Origin: Campylobacter sp. W0018
Lineage (GTDB): Bacteria > Campylobacterota > Campylobacteria > Campylobacterales > Campylobacteraceae
Assembly (NCBI GenBank): GCA_020135845.1
Contig: JACHTQ010000008.1
Location: 1-64,000 of the forward strand
DNA length: 64,000 bases
Reading direction: 5' to 3'
Shown here one piece after another: positions 45,504 to 57,497 of the stretch (position 1 is the stretch's first letter; each line of letters starts with the position of its first letter). The position numbers and the translations under genes are program-made. The notes beneath the pieces were generated by a model that saw only the letters and a list, made by a program, of their open reading frames with translations, did not search any database and was not told the DNA's origin.

Positions 45504-47348
45504 TTAATCCTCTTTTCCATCGATGCTTTTTAAATAGCCATTATCATTTAAAAATAAGTAAAGCTCCCCTAAGATGTGCTTTTTTTGTTTTTCATTGACT
45601 AATTTTGAATTACTAATTCTTTCATTAAGTATATCCATAATTTCATGGATGTCATAATCAAGATCTTCAAGTGTATCGAGTATGGATTGAGCTTCTATGA
45701 TCCCTTCTATTTCATAACCTTTTTCATCAATGCTAATAATCGCTTCAGTAGGGTGGGTAAAAAGATTGTGTTTCATTCCAAGCACTTCTTGATAAGCTCC
45801 TACAAGAAAAAAACCTAGGAAATAATTTTCCTTTTCTACATCGATATCATGTAAAAATAAAGGTTTGTCTTTAGAGTATGAAATTTCCCCATCACTATCG
45901 CAGGTGATATCCCATATACTCGCACTTCTTGTTGGCTCTTTATCTAAATGATCAAGAGGCATGATAGGAAAATTTTGTTCTAATCCCCAAAAATCAGGTA
46001 AGCTTTGAAAAAGTGAAAAATTCACCAAATATCTTTCTTGTACTTCATCTTGTATGGCAAGCAAATCAGCAGGATTTTGCTTATCTCCTAAAAGCAAAAT
46101 GGCTTTTTTGATGATTAGATGTGTTAAAATTTCAGCATTAGATCTATCTTGCAAATCCACATATCCTAAGTCAAAAAGCGTTAAAATACTTTCTAAATGA
46201 TCAATACTATCGTGCAAATATTCTAAAGCATTTGAAGGCTTTATGCTTTTGAAAAGATCGTACAATTCATCGATAAGCTTTGGATTTTTTTCTTTGAGTA
46301 AAAGTTTATCTTCAGAATACTCTTGAGAGAAAAGTTCTAAAACAGGAGCGATTAAAACAGCGTGATTTGCTGCGATAAAACGACCACTTTCTATAAAGAT
46401 ATCAGGCTCTAAATCACTTTTTTGCTCTGCGATATTTTTAAGGATAAATACAACATCATTTGCGTATTCTCTAAGCGTGTAATTTCTGCTATTTTCATTT
46501 TTAAATTGAGAATACTCAACAGCCAAACCACCGCCAAGATTGATTGACTTTAAGTTTTTTGCCCCCATTTTTCTAAGCTCAGTATAGATATTTCCAACTT
46601 CATTTAAAGCTTTTTTTAAAGGATGAATTTCAGTAATTTGAGAACCTAGGTGAAAATGTATCATAGTAAATTGATCTAGCAATTTATTTTTCTTAAGTAA
46701 ATTAACAGCTTCTATAAGCTCGGTTGAAGTGAGTCCAAATTTGGAATTTATACCTCCACTTTTCGCCCAAATTCCAACACCAGCAGAATGCAAACGCACT
46801 CTTAAGCCTATATTTGGCTTAGGCTTAAAGCGTTCTTTGGCTATATCAATGATCGCTTCAAGTTCGTTAAGTCCTTCTATAGTTAAAGTGATATTGTGCC
46901 CCATTTCCGCTGCGATAAAACCTATATTGATAAGTTCTCTATCTTTAAAGCCATTTACGGTTATTGGAGCATCTTCATTGTTAAAAGCCATGGCTAAAAG
47001 AAGTTCGGCTTTGCTCCCAGCTTCGAGTCCGTAATTGTATTTTTTTCCAAGTCTGACAAGATTTTTAACAAAACCAGGGTATTGATTGACTTTTAAAGGA
47101 TAAACCGCATTAAATTTGCCCTTATAATTAAATTCCTTACGAGCTTTATTAAAACTTCCATAAATACTTTCGATTTGTTTTTGGATTAAATGTGGAAATC
47201 TTAAAAGCAAAGGTCCTTTATAACCATCATTTCTTAAATCTTTTACGATATCAATAATAGCGGGCTTTTTTTCATAATTGATACAAACTTTACCATTTTT
47301 GATAATAAAATTTTCATTCCCCCAAATATTAATCCCATAATCCATCAT
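45504..47348 (-). CDS. speA: Biosynthetic arginine decarboxylase
   Basis: A 614-aa SpeA of the fold-III PLP decarboxylases, making agmatine from arginine on the polyamine route. The PLP Lys is in YPLKVNQ (near residue 83). GLEAGSKAELL, MIHFHLGSQI, INLGGGLAVEYSQF and FIESGRFIAANHAVL are the family blocks. The length is normal. Two adjacent ATGs open it; it overlaps the hisS end by 4 bases. It is the last gene of the long minus-strand train that begins near 57 kb. Confidence 0.95.
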   Translation of the reverse strand: MMDYGINIWGNENFIIKNGKVCINYEKKPAIIDIVKDLRNDGYKGPLLLRFPHLIQKQIESIYGSFNKARKEFNYKGKFNAVYPLKVNQYPGFVKNLVRLGKKYNYGLEAGSKAELLLAMAFNNEDAPITVNGFKDRELINIGFIAAEMGHNITLTIEGLNELEAIIDIAKERFKPKPNIGLRVRLHSAGVGIWAKSGGINSKFGLTSTELIEAVNLLKKNKLLDQFTMIHFHLGSQITEIHPLKKALNEVGNIYTELRKMGAKNLKSINLGGGLAVEYSQFKNENSRNYTLREYANDVVFILKNIAEQKSDLEPDIFIESGRFIAANHAVLIAPVLELFSQEYSEDKLLLKEKNPKLIDELYDLFKSIKPSNALEYLHDSIDHLESILTLFDLGYVDLQDRSNAEILTHLIIKKAILLLGDKQNPADLLAIQDEVQERYLVNFSLFQSLPDFWGLEQNFPIMPLDHLDKEPTRSASIWDITCDSDGEISYSKDKPLFLHDIDVEKENYFLGFFLVGAYQEVLGMKHNLFTHPTEAIISIDEKGYEIEGIIEAQSILDTLEDLDYDIHEIMDILNERISNSKLVNEKQKKHILGELYLFLNDNGYLKSIDGKED

Positions 47349-48571
47349 AAAAACTGCTCCAAATCTGAAATTTTAATGGTTTTTTCATCTTTATTTTCTA
47401 AATTTTTATAAAACAAGCTTTCATTTTTAAATTCATTTTCACCCATACAAAGAAAAATTTTAGTTCCAGCTTTATCGGCATTTTCTAAGTGTTTTGCGAG
47501 TTTTTTTGCATCATAGCTTAAAAGAACTTTGTAGTTTTTTCTAAGTTTAGTTGCGATTTTAAAAATTTTTGAAATATAAATTTCATCCAAAGAGCAAAGA
47601 TAAATTCCTTCTCTTTGTAATTTTTCTTCTTTTTGTTCTAAAATAACCATAATCCTTTCTATACCCATGGCAAAACCTATGCCAAAACCGCTTTTTCCCC
47701 CTAAATATTCTATAAGTCTATCGTATCTTCCTCCACCAGCAATGGCTGATTGTGCGCCGATTTCATCGCTTATAAATTCAAAAGCTGTTTTAGAATAATA
47801 ATCCAAGCCTCTAACAAGTTTAGAATCTAATGTAAAATCAATTTCATTTTCTTCTAAAATATTTTGCAAGAGAGTAAAATCATCTAAACAGCATTGACAT
47901 AAATTTTTTTCTAAAAGTGGAGCTTGATGAAGCAAATTTTGACACTGTTCATTTTTACAATCTAAAATGCGTATAGGATTTAAGCTTTTGCGTCTTTTGC
48001 AATCTTCACAAAATCCTTCTTGATTATCAAGATAATCAATGAGTTTTTCTCGGTAAGGTGGAAGGCATTTTGAGCAGCCTAGGGAATTAATAATAAGCTT
48101 AAATTTAATATCAAGGCGTGAAAAAATTTCAGCTAACATTAAAATAATACTCGCATCTTCATAAACACTGCTTATGCCAAAACTTTCTACGCCAAATTGA
48201 TGAAATTCTCTTAAGCGTCCCTTTTGAGGCCTTTCATATCGAAACATAGAACCATGATAAAACCAACGTTTAACACTTACGCTTTTATCAAATTTTTTCT
48301 CGATATATGCACGAACCGCTCCAGCAGTTCCTTCAGGACGCATACAAACTTCATTGCCTCCCTTGTCTATAAATTCATACATTTCTTTGCCCACTATATC
48401 AGAGCTTTCGCCTACACTTCTTTTAAAAAGGATGCTTTGCTCTAAATGTGGTGTATTGATAAATTCAAAGCCATAATTACTGGCAACATCTTCACAAACT
48501 TCAATAATTTTTTTATAGTATTTAGCGCTTTGATCGGTTAGATCTTTCATTCCCTTAAGAGCGTTAATCAT
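47345..48571 (-). CDS. hisS: Histidyl-tRNA synthetase
   Basis: A 408-aa class II synthetase. Motif 2 is seen at FYHGSMFRYERPQKGRLREFHQ, the HisRS signature at LVRGLDYYSKTAFEF and motif 3 at GFGIGFAMGIERIM. A cluster of cysteines (CSKCLPPYREK, CEDCKRRK, CQCCLDD) in the insertion suggests a zinc site, as in many HisRS of this group. It attaches histidine to tRNA-His. It overlaps tmk upstream and speA downstream by 4 bases each. Confidence 0.97.
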   Translation of the reverse strand: MINALKGMKDLTDQSAKYYKKIIEVCEDVASNYGFEFINTPHLEQSILFKRSVGESSDIVGKEMYEFIDKGGNEVCMRPEGTAGAVRAYIEKKFDKSVSVKRWFYHGSMFRYERPQKGRLREFHQFGVESFGISSVYEDASIILMLAEIFSRLDIKFKLIINSLGCSKCLPPYREKLIDYLDNQEGFCEDCKRRKSLNPIRILDCKNEQCQNLLHQAPLLEKNLCQCCLDDFTLLQNILEENEIDFTLDSKLVRGLDYYSKTAFEFISDEIGAQSAIAGGGRYDRLIEYLGGKSGFGIGFAMGIERIMVILEQKEEKLQREGIYLCSLDEIYISKIFKIATKLRKNYKVLLSYDAKKLAKHLENADKAGTKIFLCMGENEFKNESLFYKNLENKDEKTIKISDLEQFL

Positions 48572-49146
48572 TGCAAAAAATCCTTTATTTTGGTGTGCAA
48601 TTCTTCTATACTTTTATTTGCATCAAGTTGTAAAATTTCTATTTGAATTTTATTTTTTAAGAAGAATAAAATATTTTCTAGCTTATTTTGGACATTTAAA
48701 AAGTATTCTATCCCGCGTTTTTCTATGGTATCTTGCTTTTTCTCTCCTAAGCGTTGCTTGATTAGTTTTTCATCTGCTTTTAAAAATATGATTTTTTTTG
48801 GAAAAAAATGATCAAGCGCAAAAGAATTAAGAGAAAAAAGCAACTCATCATCAAAATCAACCGCATAAGCCATGCCCGATATAAAACTCCTATCACTGAT
48901 GATAAGTTTATCTTTATTTGGATGGATAACTTCTTCGTAATGTTGTGCGCGATCAGCTAAAAAAAGTAAAACTTCAGCTCTTTTTTTAAGATTTAAATTT
49001 TGATAAAGCAAGATATCTCTTAAAGATTTTCCTAAATCAGTTCCACCTGGTTCTAAAGTGAAAATAGCTTCTTTATAAATTTCTTTTAAGAGTGAAATTT
49101 GCGTACTTTTGCCAACGCAATCAATCCCTTCAAATGCTACATACAA
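48568..49146 (-). CDS. tmk: Thymidylate kinase
   Basis: A 192-aa dTMP kinase. The P-loop FEGIDCVGKSTQ (residues 4-15) and the DRS motif in IISDRSFISGMAYA are plain, with LKADEKLIKQRL in the lid region. It phosphorylates dTMP to dTDP. The start overlaps the end of coaD by 10 bases, and the stop overlaps hisS, so it is translationally coupled on both sides. Confidence 0.95.
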   Translation of the reverse strand: MYVAFEGIDCVGKSTQISLLKEIYKEAIFTLEPGGTDLGKSLRDILLYQNLNLKKRAEVLLFLADRAQHYEEVIHPNKDKLIISDRSFISGMAYAVDFDDELLFSLNSFALDHFFPKKIIFLKADEKLIKQRLGEKKQDTIEKRGIEYFLNVQNKLENILFFLKNKIQIEILQLDANKSIEELHTKIKDFLQ

Positions 49147-49613
49147 GTTTTATCCTTTAAAAATGGCAAAATTTCCTTTGGAACTAAAGAGCTTACATCA
49201 CCTCCATGCGTGACTATAGAACGCACTATAGAGCTTGAAATAAAAGCATGTTTTAAGCTCGGCATTAAATAAATCGTTTCTATCTCATCCCAAAGAGTAT
49301 GATTTGCATATCCAATTTGCAATTCATATTCGAAATCACTCACAGCCCTAAGCCCACGTATGATGGTATTGATCTTAAATTCTTTAGCTAAATCTACAAG
49401 CAAATTATCAAAGGTAATGATCTCTACATTTGAAATATCTTTTGTTGCGAGTTCTGCTAATTTTTTACGCTTTTCTAAACTATAATATGGTTTTTTATGA
49501 TCGCTCTTTGCAATAGCTATAATGATTTTATCAAAGATTTTAAGAGCGCGTCTTACTACATCTAAATGTCCATTTGTGATAGGATCAAAAGTTCCAGGAT
49601 ATAAACAGGTCAT
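49137..49613 (-). CDS. coaD: Phosphopantetheine adenylyltransferase
   Basis: A 158-aa nucleotidyltransferase of CoA synthesis. YPGTFDPITNGHLDVVRRA carries the TxGH-type motif, GLRAVSDFEYELQ the family core, and HAFISSSIVRSIVTHGGDVS the ISSSxxR block. It transfers AMP to 4'-phosphopantetheine. A 62-base gap separates it from ubiX upstream; it is read in the same direction. Confidence 0.96.
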   Translation of the reverse strand: MTCLYPGTFDPITNGHLDVVRRALKIFDKIIIAIAKSDHKKPYYSLEKRKKLAELATKDISNVEIITFDNLLVDLAKEFKINTIIRGLRAVSDFEYELQIGYANHTLWDEIETIYLMPSLKHAFISSSIVRSIVTHGGDVSSLVPKEILPFLKDKTCM

Positions 49614-49675
49614 TACAACTCCAAAAATTCAAAATATAATGAATTTAGCCTTAAAAAATAGTAAAAATTCTTAGC

Positions 49676-50233
49676 TTATTTCCATCTTTGATATAGCTTG
49701 TGAGAAATTTCTAACAAATCAAGCCATTTACCGATGATAAAATTTTCCATCTCTTTTAAGTTTTTGGCTTTTGAATAGCTTGCGATAACAGGTGGAGCTA
49801 TAATAACGCCCATTTGACTTAATTTTGCCATGTGTTCTAGATTGATAGTAGAAAAAGGCATTTCTCTAACACCTAAAATGAGTTTTTTTCTTTCTTTAAG
49901 CGCTACAGCAGCACAACGAGTTAAAAGAGTATCTGCTAAACCTGCATGAATTTTTGCTAAAGTGGAAATAGAGCAGGGCGCGATGATCGTTTTTTCTATC
50001 CCAAAAGAACCACTGGCAACACCAGCACCTAGATCGCTATCTGATAAAAAATAAGTATTTTTAAATTTTTCATCGCATATTTTTTTTAAATCTTTTTTAC
50101 TTTCAGTATAAAAGCTTAATTTTGCTCCTTCGCTAATAATACAATAAAGCTCGCATTTTTTTTCTAAATTTTCGAGCAAACTCAAGCCCAATGAAACACT
50201 ACTTGATCCTGAAATTCCTAATAAAATTTTCAT
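49676..50233 (-). CDS. ubiX: Flavin prenyltransferase UbiX
   Basis: A 185-aa flavoprotein of the UbiX/Pad1 family. It opens LLGISGSSSVSLGLSLLENL (flavin phosphate loop) and has APCSISTLAKIHAGLADTLLTRCAAVALKERKKLILGVREMPF, the conserved core. It makes prenylated FMN for the UbiD decarboxylase. The start overlaps the flgA stop by 4 bases. Confidence 0.93.
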   Translation of the reverse strand: MKILLGISGSSSVSLGLSLLENLEKKCELYCIISEGAKLSFYTESKKDLKKICDEKFKNTYFLSDSDLGAGVASGSFGIEKTIIAPCSISTLAKIHAGLADTLLTRCAAVALKERKKLILGVREMPFSTINLEHMAKLSQMGVIIAPPVIASYSKAKNLKEMENFIIGKWLDLLEISHKLYQRWK

Positions 50234-50892
50234 TGGATAATCATCCTATTTTTTCCTATAACTATACCTTGCATCACTTTACCTTCTTTATTTTTTGCAC
50301 GAATTCTTTCTCCCATGTTAGCACTTTGCAAGGCTGTAAGTTCTATGGAAACATCTATATTTCCATCTCTTAGTATTCCTATTATGGGATCATTTCTGCG
50401 GATTAATGCGAGGGTTTTAAACATATTTTCTTTTAAAATAGTGTTTTTATTGATATTGTTTTTTGCGATAAGATTATTTGTATCTTCAACATCTAAAGCA
50501 TTAGGCGGTACCTTATCAAAATCAAGCGAAATACTTCTATAATCAAGCGGGCTTAGTTTTTGCCCCCTTTTAATAGCTCTTTCGCTTTTTAAAACTTGTA
50601 AATTTCCTTGGACAAAATAGCGAAAAAATAAATTTTTTTGCAAATTTTGCGGAGTTTTAAATTCTGCTCTTAAAAAGCCTTGAGATTGTTCAAAACGCCC
50701 ATTAGTTATTCTTAAAAATTGATATTGATTAAAATCTTTAGGTAAAGAAGTGCTTCCTAGATCAATTTGAGTGATAATAATTTTTGGAAAATTATTGGTG
50801 ATTTCTTTAGCAAGGGCGAGTTTGATTTCTTCCAAATTCGCCCCTTTGCTTAGACTTATAAAAACTACAAGTATAAAAAATAGATTTTTCAT
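50230..50892 (-). CDS. flgA: Flagellar P-ring assembly chaperone FlgA
   Basis: A 220-aa periplasmic protein. Residues 1-16 are a signal peptide (KNLFFILVVFISLSKG). The C-terminal SAF domain is visible from AIKRGQKLSPLDYRSI to GNIDVSIELTALQSANMGERIRAKN and MQGIVIGKNRMIIQ. FlgA helps FlgI form the P ring. Its company (ubiX, met genes) is not flagellar, as in C. jejuni. Confidence 0.93.
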   Translation of the reverse strand: MKNLFFILVVFISLSKGANLEEIKLALAKEITNNFPKIIITQIDLGSTSLPKDFNQYQFLRITNGRFEQSQGFLRAEFKTPQNLQKNLFFRYFVQGNLQVLKSERAIKRGQKLSPLDYRSISLDFDKVPPNALDVEDTNNLIAKNNINKNTILKENMFKTLALIRRNDPIIGILRDGNIDVSIELTALQSANMGERIRAKNKEGKVMQGIVIGKNRMIIQ

Positions 50893-50904
50893 TATATATT
50901 TTTA

Positions 50905-51678
50905 TTAAAAAGCAGGTAAAACAGATCCATTATATTTGTTTAAAATAAATTGTTTTACTTTATCGCTTTGTAAAGCCTTAATCAAAACTTTTATTTTAGG
51001 ATCATTTTCGTGTCCAGCTTTAACAACTAAAATATTTGCATAAGGGCTGTTTTTATCTTCCATAAATATACTATCTTTTATGGGATTTAAATCAGCAGAT
51101 AAAGCGTAGTTAGAATTAATAACAGCAAAATCTACATCTCCTAAAGATCTTGGCAATTGTGCTGCTTTAAGTTCGATAAATTTTATTTTTTTCGGATTTT
51201 CTATAATGTCAAGTGGAGTTTTTAAGCCATTGTTTTTAAATTTTAAAGAGCATTTTTGCGCAATGATATCTAAGGCTCTGCTTTCATTTGTAGGATCGTT
51301 AGGTATAGCGATACTTGATCCTTCTTTGATATTGTCTAAACTTTTGTATTTTTTAGAATAAACAGCCATAGGTTCAAGGTGAATACTAGCTACTTTAACA
51401 AGATTGGTGCCTTTATTTTTGTTAAATTCTTCTAAATAAGGTGTGTGTTGAAAAAAATTTGCATCAACTTCGCCACTATCTACAGCTAAATTAGGCAAAA
51501 TATAGTCTGTGAATTCTTTAATGACGAGTTTATAACCTTCTTTTTCAAGATCGGGCTTGATTTGTTCTAATATTTCAGCTTGAGGTACTGGTGTAGCAGC
51601 AACGCTGATAGTCTCTAATGCATTGAGATTTAAAAATAAACCTAGCAAACTTGATATCAATAAAATTCTAATTTTCAT
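50905..51678 (-). CDS. metQ: Methionine ABC transporter substrate-binding protein (NlpA family)
   Basis: A 257-aa binding protein. Family blocks are ISVAATPVPQAEILEQIKPDLEKEGY, VDANFFQHTPYLEEFN, IAIPNDPTNESRALDI and the C-terminal IKVLIKALQSDKVKQFI. A signal peptide covers about residues 1-20, but no Cys follows it, so this is not a lipoprotein; the only Cys seen is far downstream (QKCSLKF). It would be a free periplasmic protein rather than the usual lipid-anchored MetQ. It is read after metI with a 62-base gap. Specificity for methionine is assumed from its MetN and MetI partners. Confidence 0.9.
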   Translation of the reverse strand: MKIRILLISSLLGLFLNLNALETISVAATPVPQAEILEQIKPDLEKEGYKLVIKEFTDYILPNLAVDSGEVDANFFQHTPYLEEFNKNKGTNLVKVASIHLEPMAVYSKKYKSLDNIKEGSSIAIPNDPTNESRALDIIAQKCSLKFKNNGLKTPLDIIENPKKIKFIELKAAQLPRSLGDVDFAVINSNYALSADLNPIKDSIFMEDKNSPYANILVVKAGHENDPKIKVLIKALQSDKVKQFILNKYNGSVLPAF

Positions 51679-51740
51679 TATTTTTTCCTTCTTTAGTATA
51701 AATAATTTATTTTTATATCTAATTTTTATTCATACTTTGC

Positions 51741-52667
51741 TTAAAAGTTATGAAATAATTTTTTCTTTTTTATAAATGTAAAAATAAATAATGCAATCAA
51801 GAAAAAGCAAATTATAAATTGAAAAATGCAGTTTTCTTCATTGTTTAGACTTGATACTATACTTATAGCAAATAAAACAATCAAAGAAAAAATAATATTT
51901 AAGCTTTTGTCATTTTTTGACCAAGAATAAAAAAGATTGCCTAAAATTTGTATGATTTGAACTAAGATTAGTAAAATAATAACAGTTTGTATCATGATTT
52001 CTTTATTAAATCGTTCATATCCATAACGAATAGCAATATCGCCAAGTCCGCCACCTCCAACCGTTCCTGCTAAAGCTGAAAAACCTATGGTAAAGATTAG
52101 AATCAAGGTTAAACCATTGATGATATTAGGTAAAGATTCTACGAAAATCACTTTAAAGATGATTTGCATATTGCTCGCCCCATAACTTTTAGCAGCTTCA
52201 ATGATTCCTTTATCAATTTCTTTAAAAGCGCTTTCTAGAGTTTTGGCCAAATAAGGAGCTACGCCAATAGCCAAAGGTACGATTGCTGCATCAGTTCCTA
52301 TACTCGTTCCAACGATAATCCTAGAAAGTGGCAATAAAATAACAATAAGAATCAAGAAAGGAAAGGCTCTTAAAATATTTATAATAAAATCTAAAATAGC
52401 ATAAGCAAATTTATTTTGTTTAATGCCATTTTTATCCCAAACTGCAAGCAATATCGCAGGGATAATAGCCAAAATAAAGCCAAAAAATACAGACATTAAA
52501 CTCATATAGATGGTTTCATTTAGTGCGGGTTTTAAGATAAGATCATAATTTTGAGGAAAAGTAAGAATGGAATCTGTCACAACTTCTTTTATATCTTTCC
52601 AAGAAATTTCAGAAATAAATTGCGATATTCTACCAAAAAAAGCATTCAAGAAATTTTCTTCATTCAT
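51741..52667 (-). CDS. metI: Methionine ABC transporter permease
   Basis: A 308-aa membrane protein with the MetI transport block [25 protein letters not shown] (the EAA loop) near residue 165, and helices such as [18 protein letters not shown] and [36 protein letters not shown] is typical of MetI. About 60 extra residues at the C terminus add two more hydrophobic stretches, longer than the usual 217-230 aa. I chose the ATG at 52667, preceded by GGGAG and overlapping the metN stop. Confidence 0.92.
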   Translation of the reverse strand: MNEENFLNAFFGRISQFISEISWKDIKEVVTDSILTFPQNYDLILKPALNETIYMSLMSVFFGFILAIIPAILLAVWDKNGIKQNKFAYAILDFIINILRAFPFLILIVILLPLSRIIVGTSIGTDAAIVPLAIGVAPYLAKTLESAFKEIDKGIIEAAKSYGASNMQIIFKVIFVESLPNIINGLTLILIFTIGFSALAGTVGGGGLGDIAIRYGYERFNKEIMIQTVIILLILVQIIQILGNLFYSWSKNDKSLNIIFSLIVLFAISIVSSLNNEENCIFQFIICFFLIALFIFTFIKKKKLFHNF

Positions 52668-53674
52668 GATGCAAACTCCCACAATACACCGTTTTTTTCT
52701 ATGTAGTTAAGCACTTTATCTTTATCTTTATGATCAATATTGATCACTAAATTTCCTAAGGCTTTACCATTTAATTTTTCTATTTTTCCCCAAACTATAT
52801 TAAAATCTATATCCAAAGTTCTAGCCATATGGGTAATGATTGTATTTTCAACCACTTCTTTAGGAAAGTATAATTTTATATTTAGTCCATGCAAAGGCAG
52901 AAAGTCGCTTTCGCCTAAAAACTCTTTCATTTTTTGATTAGGCTTTAGGAAAAGTTCATCGATAGCACCACTTCCTATAATTTTACCTTGTTCTAACAAA
53001 AGCGCCTTTTGTGCTATATCTTTTACCACATCCATTTCATGAGTTACTAAAACTACGGTAATTCCAAATTCAGCATTGATTTTGCTGATAAGTTCCAAGA
53101 TATTTTTAGTAGTATTAGGATCTAGGGCCGAAGTTGCTTCATCGCTGAGTAGAATTTTTGGATTTAAGGTTAAAGCTCTAGCAATGGCTACTCTTTGTTT
53201 TTGCCCCCCGCTTAATTCTTTTGGATAAGCATTAAATTTATGTTTAAGACCTACAATTTCAAGCAAAGAATGCACTTTTTCATTGATTTCTTTTTCGCTC
53301 ATGTATTCTTTGTTGAAAATTTTAGAATAAATTTTACATTGAGAAAAATGTGTTCTAAGTGGCATAGCGATATTTTCAAATATATTTTTTCTTTCCATAA
53401 GAGCAAAATTTTGAAATATCATGCCTATATCTTTTCTTAGCATTCTAAGTTTTTTAGGATCTTTTTGCTTTAAATCTTTAATCTCTTCACTTAAGACTTT
53501 TAAATTTCCTTTTTGATAATCTTCAAGTCCGTTGATGCATCTTAAAAGAGTTGATTTTCCAGCTCCACTATGTCCAACGATGGCATAAATTTCACCTTTG
53601 TTGATTTCTAAAGAAACATCATTGATGACAAGTTCTTTTCCGTAATATTTTTTTAAATTTTCTATCTTTATCAA
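52664..53674 (-). CDS. metN: Methionine ABC transporter ATP-binding protein
   Basis: A 336-aa ATPase. Walker [10 protein letters not shown] (near residue 34), Q-loop MIFQNFALM, signature LSGGQKQR and Walker [14 protein letters not shown] are intact, and the D-loop and switch His (LVTHEMDV) follow. The C-terminal NIL domain ([20 protein letters not shown] onward), which senses methionine, is present. It powers MetI. Its ATG lies 3 bases after the valS stop. Confidence 0.95.
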   Translation of the reverse strand: MIKIENLKKYYGKELVINDVSLEINKGEIYAIVGHSGAGKSTLLRCINGLEDYQKGNLKVLSEEIKDLKQKDPKKLRMLRKDIGMIFQNFALMERKNIFENIAMPLRTHFSQCKIYSKIFNKEYMSEKEINEKVHSLLEIVGLKHKFNAYPKELSGGQKQRVAIARALTLNPKILLSDEATSALDPNTTKNILELISKINAEFGITVVLVTHEMDVVKDIAQKALLLEQGKIIGSGAIDELFLKPNQKMKEFLGESDFLPLHGLNIKLYFPKEVVENTIITHMARTLDIDFNIVWGKIEKLNGKALGNLVINIDHKDKDKVLNYIEKNGVLWEFAS

Positions 53675-53677
53675 ATT

Positions 53678-56296
<2,619 letters not shown>

Positions 56297-56324
56297 AATA
56301 AATATAACCTTTATTTTATAAAAA

Positions 56325-57371
56325 TTATTTAGATGAAATTTCTACCATTTCGCAGAATGGGAAGAAATATTGTGCAAAATTAGCACCTGTTTTTAAACTT
56401 TTGATGTGTTTAGAAAATTCGCTACCCTTTCCTTCTTTTTTGATTTGGATACTGATTTTTTTGATTTTTTCCTCACGTGCAATGTGACTATTGATTTCTT
56501 GAGGATTATTCATATAAGGCTTGATTCTATCTACGCTTATATATTTGTAAGCTTTTCTCATATCTGAAAATATAATATCTTTATTATAAACAGTTAGTTT
56601 CATTTCACCTTTTGGAAGCATTTTTACAAAGATAGCTAGATTATAATCTTTAGCATTAGTTTGTATAGGATCTAATATCTCTTTTAACAAGTTAATTCTA
56701 TAATCACTTAAAAATTTTCCATCCAAAATAAATACCTGCATACCTTCAGTGCTTAATTGAGGTTCTAAGCGACTATCTTTTCCAATGGTTAGATATTCTT
56801 CAGCGACGCTAAGCTTATGTTTTTTAGTATTTTTGCCCGTTTTATTTTTTAAAGCTTTTTCTTGCTCTAGAAGTTTTCTTTGTCTTTCTATTTCTTTATT
56901 TAAAGCTGCTATTTTTGCTTTTTTCTCTTCTTCTGTGATTTCTTTTTTATTTTCAACTTTTTTTTCTGTTTTTTCTACTACTTTACTTGATTCTGTTTTA
57001 TTTACTACACTTATATTTTGTTCTTTGATTTCATTTGATTTTTTTTCAACTTCTTTGCTTATGTTTTGCTCTTGTTGATTGTTTAAAGCAGTGCTATTGT
57101 CTATTTTACTTTCTATCTTATTTTCTTGTTTTTGGTTATAGCTTGGATAAGATGGGGTGTTATAAGAATTATTTGAATAATTATTATTTGTTTGATTAGA
57201 ATATGAATTTTGTTCATACGCATTTGATTGCATATTGGTTTGATAATTATTTGTTGGGGTGTAAGAATAATTTGGCTTTGAGTATTCAAAAAGATAATAA
57301 TACGTTCCCCCAAGTATCAAAATTACAGCGATTAGTATTCCAGCAATGACAGAAAAAACTTTAAAATTCAT
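56325..57371 (-). CDS. Single-pass membrane protein with a coiled-coil region
   Basis: A 348-aa protein. One membrane helix near residues 5-30 (FSVIAGILIAVILILGGTYYYLF) is followed by an asparagine/tyrosine/glutamine-rich low-complexity stretch (about 33-105) and a lysine/glutamate coiled coil (about 105-180). The C-terminal domain (GMQVFILDGKFLSDYRINLLKEILDPIQ and on) is well ordered and ends FFPFCEMVEISSK. The large part is probably periplasmic, from the N-in topology. An equivalent gene sits before valS in C. jejuni. I know no function. Confidence 0.75.
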   Translation of the reverse strand: MNFKVFSVIAGILIAVILILGGTYYYLFEYSKPNYSYTPTNNYQTNMQSNAYEQNSYSNQTNNNYSNNSYNTPSYPSYNQKQENKIESKIDNSTALNNQQEQNISKEVEKKSNEIKEQNISVVNKTESSKVVEKTEKKVENKKEITEEEKKAKIAALNKEIERQRKLLEQEKALKNKTGKNTKKHKLSVAEEYLTIGKDSRLEPQLSTEGMQVFILDGKFLSDYRINLLKEILDPIQTNAKDYNLAIFVKMLPKGEMKLTVYNKDIIFSDMRKAYKYISVDRIKPYMNNPQEINSHIAREEKIKKISIQIKKEGKGSEFSKHIKSLKTGANFAQYFFPFCEMVEISSK

Positions 57372-57468
57372 TTTTGATTTCCTTACTTTTATTTTAAAAA
57401 TATTTTTTTATTTTACTATAATCAAATATAAAGAATATTTAAATTTTGTATTTTTAAGCAATTTTTTT

Positions 57469-57474
57469 TATAAT
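57469..57474 (+). promoter_or_regulatory. -10 box for the UvrD/Rep-like helicase
   Basis: TATAAT 23 bases before the ATG at 57498, in a T-rich context, with CAAGGAG as ribosome site. A second TATAAT lies at 57417-57422. Confidence 0.45.
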
Positions 57475-57497
57475 TTTAACTTTTTTCAAGGAGTATA

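Noticed and set aside
56785..57078. A 97-codon plus-strand frame within the membrane-protein gene
   Set aside because: It mirrors the lysine/glutamate coiled coil as phenylalanine/serine-rich peptide, a typical shadow.
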